From: Argyresthia goedartella
Lineage: Eukaryota; Arthropoda; Insecta; Lepidoptera; Argyresthiidae
Reading direction: 5' to 3'
DNA: 64,000 nucleotides
Assembly: GCA_949825045.1 (NCBI GenBank)
Contig: OX463815.1
Location: 26,589,356-26,653,355, forward strand
The notes beneath the pieces were generated by a model. That model was not told where the DNA came from, made no database searches, and was given only the letters and a program-made list of their open reading frames with translations. Position numbers and translations under genes: made by a program. Numbering within the stretch: the stretch's first letter is position 1; each line of letters opens with the position of its first letter. Below are positions 20,008 to 30,384 of the stretch, in pieces.

Positions 20008-21639
20008 ATGGATCCCACCTTAAAAAATGCCACTCTGTGTCACCTGCGCTCGAGGTCTGCTCCCACCTTCACTCCATTTGACTTCAGACTTGTCGGAATT
20101 GATGCGGTTAAGAAAGCAGTGCTCTCCATTTCCTCCAAAGCCGTGGGTGACGATAATATCTGCTCCAAAATGATCAGCAACGTACTTGACGAGCTTCTTC
20201 CAGCTATCACACATATAATAAACTTCTCTCTCTCCAATAGTTCCTTCCCAAATGTGTGGAAAAAAGCCTTAGTTATCCCATTACCCAAAACATCAAATCC
20301 CTCCTCTTTTAAAGAGTTTCGTCCAATTTCCATTCTGCCTATCCTATCCAAAGTCCTTGAATCCATTGTCCATTCTCAGTTATCCTCCTACTTATGCTCA
20401 AACAACTTGCTGAATCAACTGCAATCCGGTTTTAGGCCCGGTCATAGCACTGTCACGGCCTTGCTTAAAGTCACCGATGACATTCAGCATGCGATGGACG
20501 AGAAACAGCTCACTGTGCTTGCACTGCTGGACTTCAGCAGCGCCTTTAACTGCGTTGATTTCGATATCCTCGTTGAGACCCTGAAGTCCTTGAATGTGTC
20601 CTCCGTCTCTGCTTGCTGGTTCGACTCTTATCTGAGAGGTCGCCAGCAACGTATTAGGTCGGAGGTGACTTCAACGGAGTGGTGTGACCTCGTTGCGGGG
20701 GTCCCTCAGGGTGGTATTCTCTCTCCTCTTCTTTTCTCCGTCTTCATAAATTCCGTCTCGGATACTCTCTCGTCATCATACCATCTTTACGCAGACGATC
20801 TCCAGATTTATCGTCATTTTTCTCCCTGTGATATGGTGTCTGCTGTGGGAATGTTAAATGCCGATCTCGAGCGACTTAGGGACTGGGCCACTTCTTTTGG
20901 ACTACTTGTCAACCCTAGTAAGTCCCAGGCTTTGATTATTGGTTCCAGGTTTTCCCTTAACTTGTTACAGAATCTGTCCTTTGCCCCTATAACCTATGAT
21001 GGAACTATAATCTCATATAGTACTAAGGCCAAAAATCTAGGAGTTTTCTTCGATAACCAATTTTCCTGGTCAGCGCATGTCAGCGAGGTCAGTAGGCGAG
21101 TCTTTGCCACTTTTCACTCCCTCAAACGACTACAATACTTCCTGCCTCGTCAGACAAAAATAACGCTTGCCCAGTCTCTTCTCCTTCCCCTGATCGATTA
21201 CGCTGACGTATGCTGGGTGAGCGCGAATGAAGAGCAACTGAACAAACTCGAGCGACTTCAAAACCTCGGGATTCGGTTTGTCTTCGGCCTGCGCAAGTAT
21301 GACCACGTCTCGGAGTATCGCAGGGAGTTAAAGTGGCTCCCTATCCGTCTTCGTCGGGATTCTCATATCCTCATCTGCCTCTATAACATCTTATTTAATC
21401 CTCGCTATCCTGTCTTCTTACGAGATCGTTTTGAATTTTTGTCCTCGGATAGGCCTCGGAGATCTCACGCTCGATCACTGCTTATAACTCCGCAACACAA
21501 TACAGCCGCATATGAACATGGGTTCAGACTACGAGCTATCAAGCTCTGGAACAAACTTCCTAGCGCCATCAGAGACAGCCTGTCACTTTCTATTTTTAAA
21601 ACTCGCTTAAAAGAACACTATCTTTCTCTTCCATACTAG
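20008..21639 (+). CDS. LINE reverse transcriptase, 5'-truncated copy, frame open
   Basis: A 543-codon frame with all RT motifs: AVGDDNICSKM, LPKTSNPSSFKEFRPISILP, LDFSSAFNCVD, GVPQGGILSPLLFS and YADDLQIY, then the C-terminal thumb and RLRAIKLWNKLPSAIRDSL end. No endonuclease lies upstream: the frame runs open only to about 19980 and sequence before that is unrelated, so this is a 5'-truncated insertion as usual for target-primed reverse transcription. The Met at 20008 is simply the first Met. CR1/Jockey group; exact clade uncertain. The uninterrupted frame suggests a young copy. Confidence 0.85.
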   Translation: MDPTLKNATLCHLRSRSAPTFTPFDFRLVGIDAVKKAVLSISSKAVGDDNICSKMISNVLDELLPAITHIINFSLSNSSFPNVWKKALVIPLPKTSNPSSFKEFRPISILPILSKVLESIVHSQLSSYLCSNNLLNQLQSGFRPGHSTVTALLKVTDDIQHAMDEKQLTVLALLDFSSAFNCVDFDILVETLKSLNVSSVSACWFDSYLRGRQQRIRSEVTSTEWCDLVAGVPQGGILSPLLFSVFINSVSDTLSSSYHLYADDLQIYRHFSPCDMVSAVGMLNADLERLRDWATSFGLLVNPSKSQALIIGSRFSLNLLQNLSFAPITYDGTIISYSTKAKNLGVFFDNQFSWSAHVSEVSRRVFATFHSLKRLQYFLPRQTKITLAQSLLLPLIDYADVCWVSANEEQLNKLERLQNLGIRFVFGLRKYDHVSEYRRELKWLPIRLRRDSHILICLYNILFNPRYPVFLRDRFEFLSSDRPRRSHARSLLITPQHNTAAYEHGFRLRAIKLWNKLPSAIRDSLSLSIFKTRLKEHYLSLPY

Positions 21640-21925
21640 ATTTATGTAGGTTTATTGCTTTGATATATATGTAGTATAATTTTGTCTATTTGTATTGATA
21701 TTACGTATTTATGTACATATTAGTAATAAGTTTATTATTTTAATATTTTTAACGTTGTGCACATAGGTCTACCTGTTATTTCATGTATTCTGTCCATATT
21801 AGGTTTGCTGAAAGAAATCTCTTTTTAGAGATAAGCTCGCCTTTGTACACCTAGTTTCCATTTTGATATATCTGTATCTTCTGTTTTTGTGCAATAAAGT
21901 ATAAAGAAAGAAAGAGAGAAAGAGA
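21640..21925 (+). repeat. LINE 3' tail
   Basis: Contains TTTAGAGATAAGCTCGCCTT and TGTGCAATAAAGTATAAAG, then an (A/G)AAG-rich end. The same tail motif occurs three times in tandem at 30043-30384 and once near 39178-39250. Confidence 0.75.
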
Positions 21926-22076
21926 TCGGAACCAGATGAACACAGCAATGAGTGCGAAATAGCACCTACTCATTTCCACTGCCTCCGGGTCGTTTCACTG
22001 ACCAGGGGTTAAACAACTTGAGAAAAACTCATTTCTTATCTGAAAAATTGCACATTATGAATAATGTGGTAATCTT

Positions 22077-22406
22077 TAGGGTTCCGTACCCGAAGGGTTC
22101 CAAACGGGACCCTATTACTAAGACTTCGCTGTCCGTCCGTCCGTCCGTCCGTCTGTCACCAGGCTGTATCTCAAGAACCTAGCTAGCTAGAGAGTTGAAA
22201 TTTTCACAGATTATGTATTTCTGTTGCCGCTATAACAACAAATACTAAAAAACAGGATAAAATAAATATTTAAGGGGGCTCCCATACAACAATACCACAT
22301 ACAAACTTATGGATGCACCTGGTTACGTTCATGGAGTGTGAAAGTAACCGCACCAATAACTTTGTAAACAATATTCGCTTCCATTGAACGGTGGTACGGA
22401 ACCCTT
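22077..22406. mobile_element. MITE-like repeat with GGTTCCGTACC ends, copy 2
   Basis: Begins TAGGGTTCCGTACCC, with a (GTCC)n tract near 22131-22152, and ends GGTACGGAACCCTT. Orientation opposite to the copy at 18962-19356. Both share a GGGGGCTCCCATACAACA-type segment. Confidence 0.65.
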
Positions 22407-23076
22407 CGTGCGCGATTTAGACTCGCACTTGACCGGTTTTCTACATATTTTGACATTCAAATTTCGAACGCCGACGCCCGCCTGTGTGCCGCCCCTACTT
22501 TGTTTGTGAAGTTGGTACTACTGAACAAGCTAAACAAGTGCAAAGGAATTGCACGGTCATGGAACATGCCGGTCGAACATGCGGTTCCTGAACACATTAA
22601 AGAGAACTTATGATATGTGTGTAGATAAACTAGTGTATGTACATAATTAGGCATTAAAACTCTCGAGTGATATTATTATGAAACGAGCCGAACTCTCGTG
22701 TATTAATGCCCTCCATTATGTAGCAGTCACATAAACTTCTATTAAAGCTTAGGAACTGTAGATGTTTTATTCACAATGTGCACAACAAGTGTCATAGTCA
22801 TTTTTATGTTAAAGCAGCAAGTTTGTATGTAACATAAGTAAATGTTTTCTATGTTTCTTGAATTTTGGAGTACTGTGTGAGTCTAACTAAAATAACGCCA
22901 TTGATGTGGATGTTTAACTAAACCTGTAATATAAAATATGTAATAAAAATATTATTTAAAATTTTATGAGGTATTTTTCTTCTTAATTTTTTAAGTTACC
23001 AAATGGCATTTAAAAAAAACACTAAAATTAAAATATTTCAATAATGGTTAATTTTTGTATACAATATCAAAAATTA
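22407..23076. other. Unassigned AT-rich stretch
   Basis: No supported gene. An imperfect inverted repeat around 22650-22712 (GGCATTAA...TTAATGCC) is visible. Confidence 0.3.
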
Positions 23077-23277
23077 TCAAAAATGACCTGTCCTAAAACC
23101 CCTTACAAGATTGTGCTCTTTCAAGTCACCTGTAGAAAGGCCATCTTCAGAACAATATCTTTCACTGCTGAAGGGTGCTAAAAGATAAATTCTGGAAAAC
23201 TTTTTTGAGTTTGGGTATTGTGAAGCATTAGCGGACCACCAAATATGAGGGTCCCAACAAACGGTTAATGGTAACAA
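23077..23277 (-). pseudogene. hAT transposase C-terminal relic
   Basis: A 66-codon frame with DPHIWWSANASQYPNSKKF followed by a Ser-Glu-Arg (SSERYCSE) motif and an HNL ending. The layout W-W, Y-P, S-x-E-R matches the hAT dimerisation domain at the C-terminus of hAT transposases. Nothing else of the element is recognised nearby. Confidence 0.45.
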
Positions 23278-23689
23278 TAAACTAAAAAAGTAAGATTACA
23301 AACAAGATTACCTCAAGTAATCACTTTATCATCAATAACTTTGATTATTTATGAATGAAAAGACAGAAATGGTTACTTCACATTACAATCTGTAAATCAG
23401 CAATGTTCAGATATCTGGCTACCCGGCTTCTCAGTTAGCCGGATACCTAAACATGTGGAAGCACCATCCTTGCATCTGCCAGTCTGCCAAAAATTATCTA
23501 AAACTCACACAACATAAAATAACATAGTGTCACACCTTTTCCCATACAGGGTGGCAGAGGCACAATTGGGCCAGTTATTCAATACTCTATTTTGCATGAC
23601 AGAGGGCTAGCCCATCTCCGCAGCTATGAAGTTCACTGTTCCATCTCCGTTAAGAACATCCACATAAGTACTTATCCCATTGGTACATG

Positions 23690-24485
23690 GTAAGCACCGG
23701 TAATCAAAGCCTTCTTGAACAAGATGGCATGTGTAGCCGTCACAGGCTGCATGAGGTCAATGCGGTCAGCGGCACTAGAAATCATGCTAGGTATACCGCC
23801 ATTGGCCCTATTCATACAGCAGGAGGCTAAATCGGCTGCCATAAGGCTATACAGTGAAGGATGATGGAAAGACAAATAGAAGATATAAGATACTGCACAA
23901 TTCTAGCAAAGGCATTCGAAGAAGTGCTGGAAACTATTATTGGAATGAATCACATAAAAACAGAATTCCTATTACAACAAAATAGCTAATGACTTGGAAA
24001 TACCATCAAACCCAATTCGTAACAGAATAACAATATACAGTAATGGCTCAAAGAAAAGCTGCAACACAGGCGAAGGTGTCTTCTCACCGGAACTAAACAT
24101 TAAACTTTTCCTGAGCTTTGGAAAGGAAACAACAGTGTTTCAAGCGGAAACACCTAGTCTCCTACAGAAAGATGATGCAAAGAGGAATGAAATTATCTTT
24201 AAAACAGAGGGTGCAGCCATATTAAGCGCACTAAAAAGACTGTTAACAAACCCAAAACTTATACTCAAATGCCACAAAACATTTAACAGGCTATGTGGGA
24301 AAAACAAAGTCACAGCCCAGTGGGTAAAAGGTCACCAAGGAGACCAGGGCAACTGAGACGCAGACAAGCTAGCAAAATTAGGGGCAGGAAGGCCAGCAAT
24401 TGGCCCTCCACCATTCCCGCTCTTATCAGCAGAAGGTCTACAAAAAAGGCTCAAAGAAGGTTCCACAGTACTGCAACAACATGAA
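23690..24485 (+). pseudogene. LINE relic: end of RT region plus RNase H domain
   Basis: The plus strand first reads LEIMLGIPPLALFIQQEAKS, a linker seen between RT and RNase H in I/R1-type LINEs, preceded by a MACVAVTG segment. After several stops an open stretch (23994-24356) gives an RNase H-like domain: IYSNGSKKSCNTGEGV, FQAETPSLLQKD, AAILSALKRLL and TAQWVKGHQGDQGN. Past a stop at 24355 it continues DADKLAKLGAGRPAIGPPPF. Badly decayed; 5' part not found. Confidence 0.65.
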
Positions 24486-24736
24486 TTATGTCCTGCAGAG
24501 AAGACTGCGTGGATAACAGTTGCTCGCGTCCGTAGGTCATACCGACAGATACCCTACACGTGTCCCCCGGGTGGTGCCAAATGAGCAGCAACGCCGAGCC
24601 TCAGGCGGCGGTAAATATCCTGACCCTCCCCGAGAGGAAGCGGCCTCCAGCGACCATGAGGACTAAATACCCTCTAAAAGAACTGACTCACCAACCCGCC
24701 TTGCTAGCGTGGTGAGCTTACAGCAAAAGTTCCCCC

Positions 24737-25879
24737 ATGGAAAGTCCCAATAAGCCCCGGCCCCTAGTCCCCAGCGGCTCCACTATTCCTGGCTACGACA
24801 GCGGTCACGGTAACGGTGGAGCAAGGGGTGCTAAGAATCCCTGGAAGAGATCCGGCTGTCACACCAACCTACTACTGGCTACATATAATACACGGACACT
24901 GAGATTGCAAGCGAAGCTGGAGGAATTTGAAAGGGAAATAACCAACATAAAGTGGGATATCATTGGTCTATGCGAAGTCAGGAGACGCGGAGAAGACACC
25001 ATAAAACTGAACTCAGGTAACATGTTGTTTTACCGAGGGGAAGAAAATAACTCGACAGGTGGTGTGGGCTTCTTAATTAATAAGAAACTAACAAATAATA
25101 TAATCACAGTCAGCAGTATTTCTACTCGGGTAGCCTATGTCATTATAAGAGTAAGCAAGCGATACACCCTAAGAATCATCCAAGGGTACGCACCTACAAC
25201 AGACTACAATGACGAAGAAGTGGAGGCTTTCTATTATGACATCACAAAGGCTCTAAACACTGGAAATAAAACACAGTTCAATATCATAATGGGTGACTTC
25301 AACGCCAAGATAGGCATGAATACGGATGAAGAAGCATGTGTCGGAAAACACGGGTACGGAACAAGAAACGACCGCGGCCAGACTCTGGTTAACTACTTGG
25401 AGACCAATAAGTTCTTCGCCAAGAACACTTTCTTCAAGAAGAAACCACAAAGAAAGTGGACATGGATTAGTTCAGACGGCAAAACTAAGAACGAAATTGA
25501 CGTCATCTGTGCTGACAAGAAACAAATAATCACAGATGTTAAAGTCCTCAACACCTTAAAAGGAAGTGACCACAGAATGGTACGCGCCAATTTCAGGATT
25601 AATACCAGATTTGAGAGAACTAAACTTCTGAAGAAACCGTTAGCCCAACTCGAGTTTCCCAACGACATCCATGAAGAATTCACAAGAGTGCTTCTGACAA
25701 CGCTTAGAAGAACCGATGCCGAATACTTCGAACAAGACATAGACGCTAAATACAGCCAATTCGTCGACACTATCACCAAAACGGCGAAAGATACATTTGG
25801 AAGAAAGGCCCAATCAAAGAACGTATTGTCCCCAGGGACGGAACTAATGCTTAGAAGAACGCCGCAACTTACCAGCTGA
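24737..25879 (+). pseudogene. RTE-like LINE endonuclease segment
   Basis: A 380-codon open frame with the full AP-endonuclease fold: LLLATYNTRTL, IIGLCEVRRRGED, GGVGFLINK, IIMGDFNAKIG, TRNDRGQTLVNY, TKNEIDVIC and GSDHRMVRA. In the intact element it would nick target DNA for priming. The frame is lost by a shift near 25860, after which the linker (LNRKISKAIRRDIRKRNTEK) is read in another frame to about 26116, where TAA ends it. Confidence 0.85.
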
Positions 25880-26138
25880 CCAGTTCAACTCACAAGGACA
25901 TCGCGAGCTAAACAGGAAGATATCCAAAGCGATACGCCGCGACATCCGAAAGAGGAACACTGAGAAAATCGAGCGTCTTATAGAGAAGCACAGAGGTCCT
26001 AAGATTTTCAGCAGAGTCACAACTAATGGCACCAGCCAACTTACAAAACTGGAAAACGAAAATGGAGAGACAACCACTGAGACATACGAGGTCCTCGACA
26101 TCATTTCCAAATTCTAAGAGAAGCTATACACATCGAAC

Positions 26139-27477
26139 ATGCTTCAACCAACATCTGTGGATACGAAAGACAAACGCGCACCGTTAAGAAGGCACTATAC
26201 TGAAGACTTGCCCGAAATCAGCTCATATGAGATTAAGATGGCATTGAAAAAGCTTAAGAAGTATAAAGCCCCAGGAGACGACGGGATAACCACGGAGCTA
26301 CTAAAGGCAGGAGGACGCGCAGTGCTAAAAGAGCTACGATGGCTTTTCAACGAAGCTCTCTTCACGGGAGAAGTACCAACCAAGTGGCGCAACAGTATTG
26401 TCGTTCTCTTCCACAAAAAAGGTTCAAAAACCAACCTGAAAAACTACCGCCCAATATCACTGCTCAGTCAGGTGTATAAAGTGTTCTCTCGTGTCATAAC
26501 GACAAGAATCACTTCTCGACTTGACGAGTACCAACCAAGGGAGCAAGCGGGGTTCAGGGGAGGTTTTGGTACCATTGACCACATATTCACGATAAGGCAA
26601 GTGATACAGAAGACGCAAGAATACAACAAACCACTTTACCTTGCCTTTATCGACTATGAGAAAGCGTTCGACTCCGTGGAACACTGGGCTGTTGTGCAGT
26701 CTCTGCAGCGATGTCAGATCGACCAGCGATACATCCAGCTTCTGACGAGCCTCTACAATTCTGCTACGATGACAGTGCAAATACAAGGCTCCACAACGAC
26801 TGTTCCAGTCAAAAGAGGCGTACGCCAAGGAGATGTCATATCTCCGAAGCTCTTCACTAACGCACTAGAAGATATCTTCAAAACCCTTGACTGGGACGGA
26901 CTGGGTATAAATGTGGATGGAGAGCACCTGAATCACCTCCGATTTGCAGACGACATCGTCATACTGGCTGAAACCCCCACAGAACTGGGAAAGATGCTCA
27001 ACGATCTGTGCCACGCATCTATCCGGGTAGGTCTTAAAATGAATTCGGACAAGACTAAGGTTATGGGCACGACCGATATGTCCCAAGATCCGATCACAGT
27101 AGACGGCCGAGTGATGGAGCAAGTGGAGGAGTATAACTACCTAGGGCAGATCATCAGACTGGGACGGGACTCGCTGGATCGCGAGATTGACCGAAGAATC
27201 CAGCTTTCTTGGGGAGCATTCGGAAAGCTCAAGGACGTCTTCCACTCCAAGATCCCTCAATCGCTGAAGACTAGAGTCTATAACCAGTGTGTTCTACCGG
27301 TGATGACTTACGCTTGCGAGACATGGACGCTTACTGCCGGGATGATGAACAAACTTAGAGTCACACAAAGAGCGATGGAAAGGTCGATGCTCGGAGTGTC
27401 CCGCCGCGACATGATAAGAAACGAGCTCATCCGCCAACGCACTAAAGTTACCGATACAGGAAAACGAGTCGCGCGAC
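26139..27477 (+). pseudogene. RTE-like LINE reverse transcriptase, cut by insertion
   Basis: RT motifs in order: KYKAPGDDGITTELLK, FHKKGSKTNLKNYRPISLLS, PREQAGFRGGFGTIDHI, FIDYEKAFDSVEH, GVRQGDVISPKLF and RFADDIVILAE, then the thumb and RQRTKVTDTGKRVARL. Coding sense stops at the TTAA at 27478; the extra open codons to 27710 belong to the inserted element. Confidence 0.88.
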
Positions 27478-28804
27478 TTAACCTCTCCTTTTCCGCCGTC
27501 AGCATAAGCAGCGCGGCCCCGGTCACTCCCTGTACCGCTGTCAGCATAAGCAGCGGGATGACTAATATTTTTGAAACCGGTATTTTTTATCCAACGGTTG
27601 GACCAATTTTTACGGTTCGATCATGTGTGGACACCCAATTAGACAAACTTTATGGTCTGTGTGCTAGTTTATGCTTTTCCGTAGAAAAAAATAATTCAAC
27701 CGCGTTTTGAAAATCACTTTCTTCCGGACGCTCCCAACGTATTTGGTGGTGAAATTTTATTGGGAGAAAAGTGTAGTTTTTTTGGTGAATTGAGGTAAGT
27801 ATTTGTTTTATTCATATTTACAACTCTATTTGCGATAAACAAACCACAAATCATAGTAAAATTCATCAAGATGTCCAGAAAATCGGCAAATTTACATGAT
27901 ACGTCATGCAACCAGACGGATTCCCCCCAATGCTATTTGTAATTCCAATGAGAAATACAGTTAGATTTCAATAAAAAATACACATATCTTATTGGAAATC
28001 TTATAAGGAATCCATTTTTATAGGTTTCTTTATCAAAATAATGTACCAATTTGCTGATTTTCCGTCAGAAACGTGATCAGGCATCCAATTCACATGCTTC
28101 ACCCGCACACATAAGCATTCCGCGACGCCATTTTACTCACACACAGACAGAATCTCACTACAGGGTGCGGGTGTTTTCAGTCATATTCGGTGAAACTCCA
28201 TATCATAGGTTTCGGGGTGATGTGATGATTGAGGTTTCCATATCAAAGGTTCCGCGGCTTTATGATTGGAGTTCAGTGTCGATAAGGGGGCGGAAGCCCC
28301 TTTTTTTTATCAATGGAAAAATCCAGCATCCAGCGACTTAGAAAAATTGTGTTAAAAAATATTTTTTTTGACTGTTATTTTTTGCTTCGGAATCGTGTAG
28401 TGCTGCTTTTTGCTATCACTTTTGGTTATAAACATTTTCCTCGTGCACCTCACCGATTTCGAGATATACGTCATATTATGTTTGTAATATCGATATCTCT
28501 ATAAATATTGGTCCTAGGGAAAACATGCATATGACATAAAATTATGCTCGTAAGACACCCTACACGATGCCTAAGTGGAAATATCAAAATAAAAAAAATA
28601 AAAATAAAAATAAAATAAAAAAATAACAAATTTGTGTCATATTGTGTTAACTTGTCTTTTTAGGCGGATTCGTTTGCCTGCAAGTTCAGATATGTACTTT
28701 TGACAATTTAGTGTAAAATGACAAAAAAATGCAAAATTACACAAATTTGTAAAAGTGCACAGAGTGTACGTTTTGATCCTAATGCCTTAGCTACTTTTTT
28801 CAGA

Positions 28805-29464
28805 ATGGATCATGACTACCATGCCCAGCTTGATGAGAAGCTGGTGTATGTGCGCTCCCGCTCCGGTCGGATGAAGGTAAATAATTGAAATTTCACTCGC
28901 ATCGTTTTTGCTTCGTTTCCTTTTATATTTATATATATACATATCCATTAATTTGTTCCATTCAGCAGCCTAAACGGTCTGAATATAGTTTTACCAAGTA
29001 TAATTAAATATTTACCTGGGAAATGTGAAGTTTTATACTAAAAGGACACAAATAATTATACTGCAAATGTCACTGACTGCCAGTCTGGTATTTTGTTTAT
29101 ATTTAATTTGCCTATTTTATTTATGTTATAGATGGTGAAGCAACCAGCTTCTCTGGGCCGGAGCGGGAGCGAGGGCGACTCCTCCCCGCAGCCGTCGACA
29201 TCAAGGCGCTGCCGGCGCTCGCTGGCTGAAGAAATGGTGGTAGGTATTCTGATTAGCAAGCAGATAGATCACCGGTGGTATCATACCATTCTTCTCCTCC
29301 AACAGGGTGTGGCCTGCCTGCAGCTGGCCCATTTGAGCGGGGCCTTTGTGCATTTCTCCTGCACCTACTCTTCTATTCCAGCTATCCTTCCATGCTTTCT
29401 AGTACCATACCATATACAATAATGTATTTTTCTATTTTCACAGTCATCAGCAGCTGCTAGCTAG
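28805..29464 (+). CDS. Exon-like cassette with phase-0 splice sites, unrecognised
   Basis: Three coding blocks with splice signals. Block 1 (28805-28876) follows TACTTTTTTCAG and ends before GTAAATAATT; 24 codons, MDHDYHAQLDEKLVYVRSRS... Block 2 (29132-29239) follows TTATGTTATAG and ends before GTAGGTATT; 36 codons, Ser/Arg-rich with SEGDSSPQPSTS. Block 3 (29444-29464) follows TCTATTTTCACAG and reads SSAAAS then TAG. All junctions fall between codons. Another acceptor at 29306 would give a different open 3' block. Function unknown. Could be a captured host-gene end or an element accessory gene; could also be coincidence. Confidence 0.4.
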
Positions 29465-29529
29465 ACACATCTAAATCAGCCATCAGTGTGTGATTGTAAT
29501 TCTCCTCCTTCATAGCGTTAGCGATCCGG

Positions 29530-29805
29530 ATGTTTCTATCTTTTTGTGTGTAATTTTTATGTGTGTATGTGTCTAATGTTTATGTGTTTGTGTAAATAAC
29601 AATTTCTATTTGTGGCCAACTACCTAACTATCTTATAACTTGTATAGAAATTGTTTACTTTAACAGTTGCAATGTTTCTATCTTTTTGTGTGGAATTTTT
29701 ATGTGTCTAATATTTATGCGTTTGTCTAAATAACAATTTCTATTTGTGGCCAACTACCTAACTATCTTATAACTTGTATAGAAATTGTTTACTTTGACAG
29801 TTGCA
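29530..29805 (+). repeat. Tandem duplication, about 140-bp unit
   Basis: Units 29530-29671 and 29672-29805 are nearly identical (TGTTTCTATCTTTTTGTGTG... GTTTACTTT(A/G)ACAGTTGCA); the second lacks 8 bp. Confidence 0.9.
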
Positions 29806-30042
29806 ACAAAATTCTTTTTCATTTTTCCGTAATTGTGTACTTTATTCCATTTTTTATACGGTAAAAGTTACAAATATCAGTCAAACAACTATCTAAGAAC
29901 TTGTACAGAATTGTTTACCTACTTACTTACTGTTTACTACTTTTCCATAATTGTGTACTCGTGTGTGTGTAAATATAATGTATACAGTTTCATTGTGCAT
30001 TAGTACTGTCCTGTTTTTTAAACAATTATGTCTCGCCCAGGT

Positions 30043-30384
30043 TTGCTGGAAGAAATATCTTTTTAGAGATAAGCTCGCCTGTTGTTATAAAATTTCTTTT
30101 AAGTACATTTTTATGCACAGGGCAATAAAGAATATGAATATATAACTATATAAATTTTGCTGGAAGAAATATCTTTTTAGAGATAAGCTCGCCTGTTGTT
30201 ATAAAATTTCTTTTAAGTACATTTTTATGCACAGGGCAATAAAGAATATGAATATATAACTATATAAATTTTGCTGGAAGAAATATCTTTTTAGAGATAA
30301 GCTCGCCTGTTGTTATAAAATTTCTTTTAAGTACATTTTTATGCACAGGGCAATAAAGAATGTGAATATATAACTATATAAATT
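30043..30384 (+). repeat. Three 114-bp tandem copies of a LINE 3' tail
   Basis: Units begin TTGCTGGAAGAAATATC at 30043, 30157 and 30271. They are almost identical and each carries AGATAAGCTCGCCT and the polyadenylation signal AATAAA. The unit resembles the tail at 21790-21905. Confidence 0.92.

Noticed and set aside
23672..23875. Minus-strand frame with SAADRIDLMQPVTATHAILFKK, at first enzyme-like
   Set aside because: The plus strand of the same bases reads LINE linker and RNase H relic sequence that continues on both sides.
27482..27710. Extension of the LINE RT frame to 27710
   Set aside because: These codons lie past the TTAA junction and do not resemble RT; the true continuation is at 31618.
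30043..30384. CRISPR-like array
   Set aside because: Units are 114 bp and directly abutting with no spacers, in eukaryotic sequence, and match a LINE tail.
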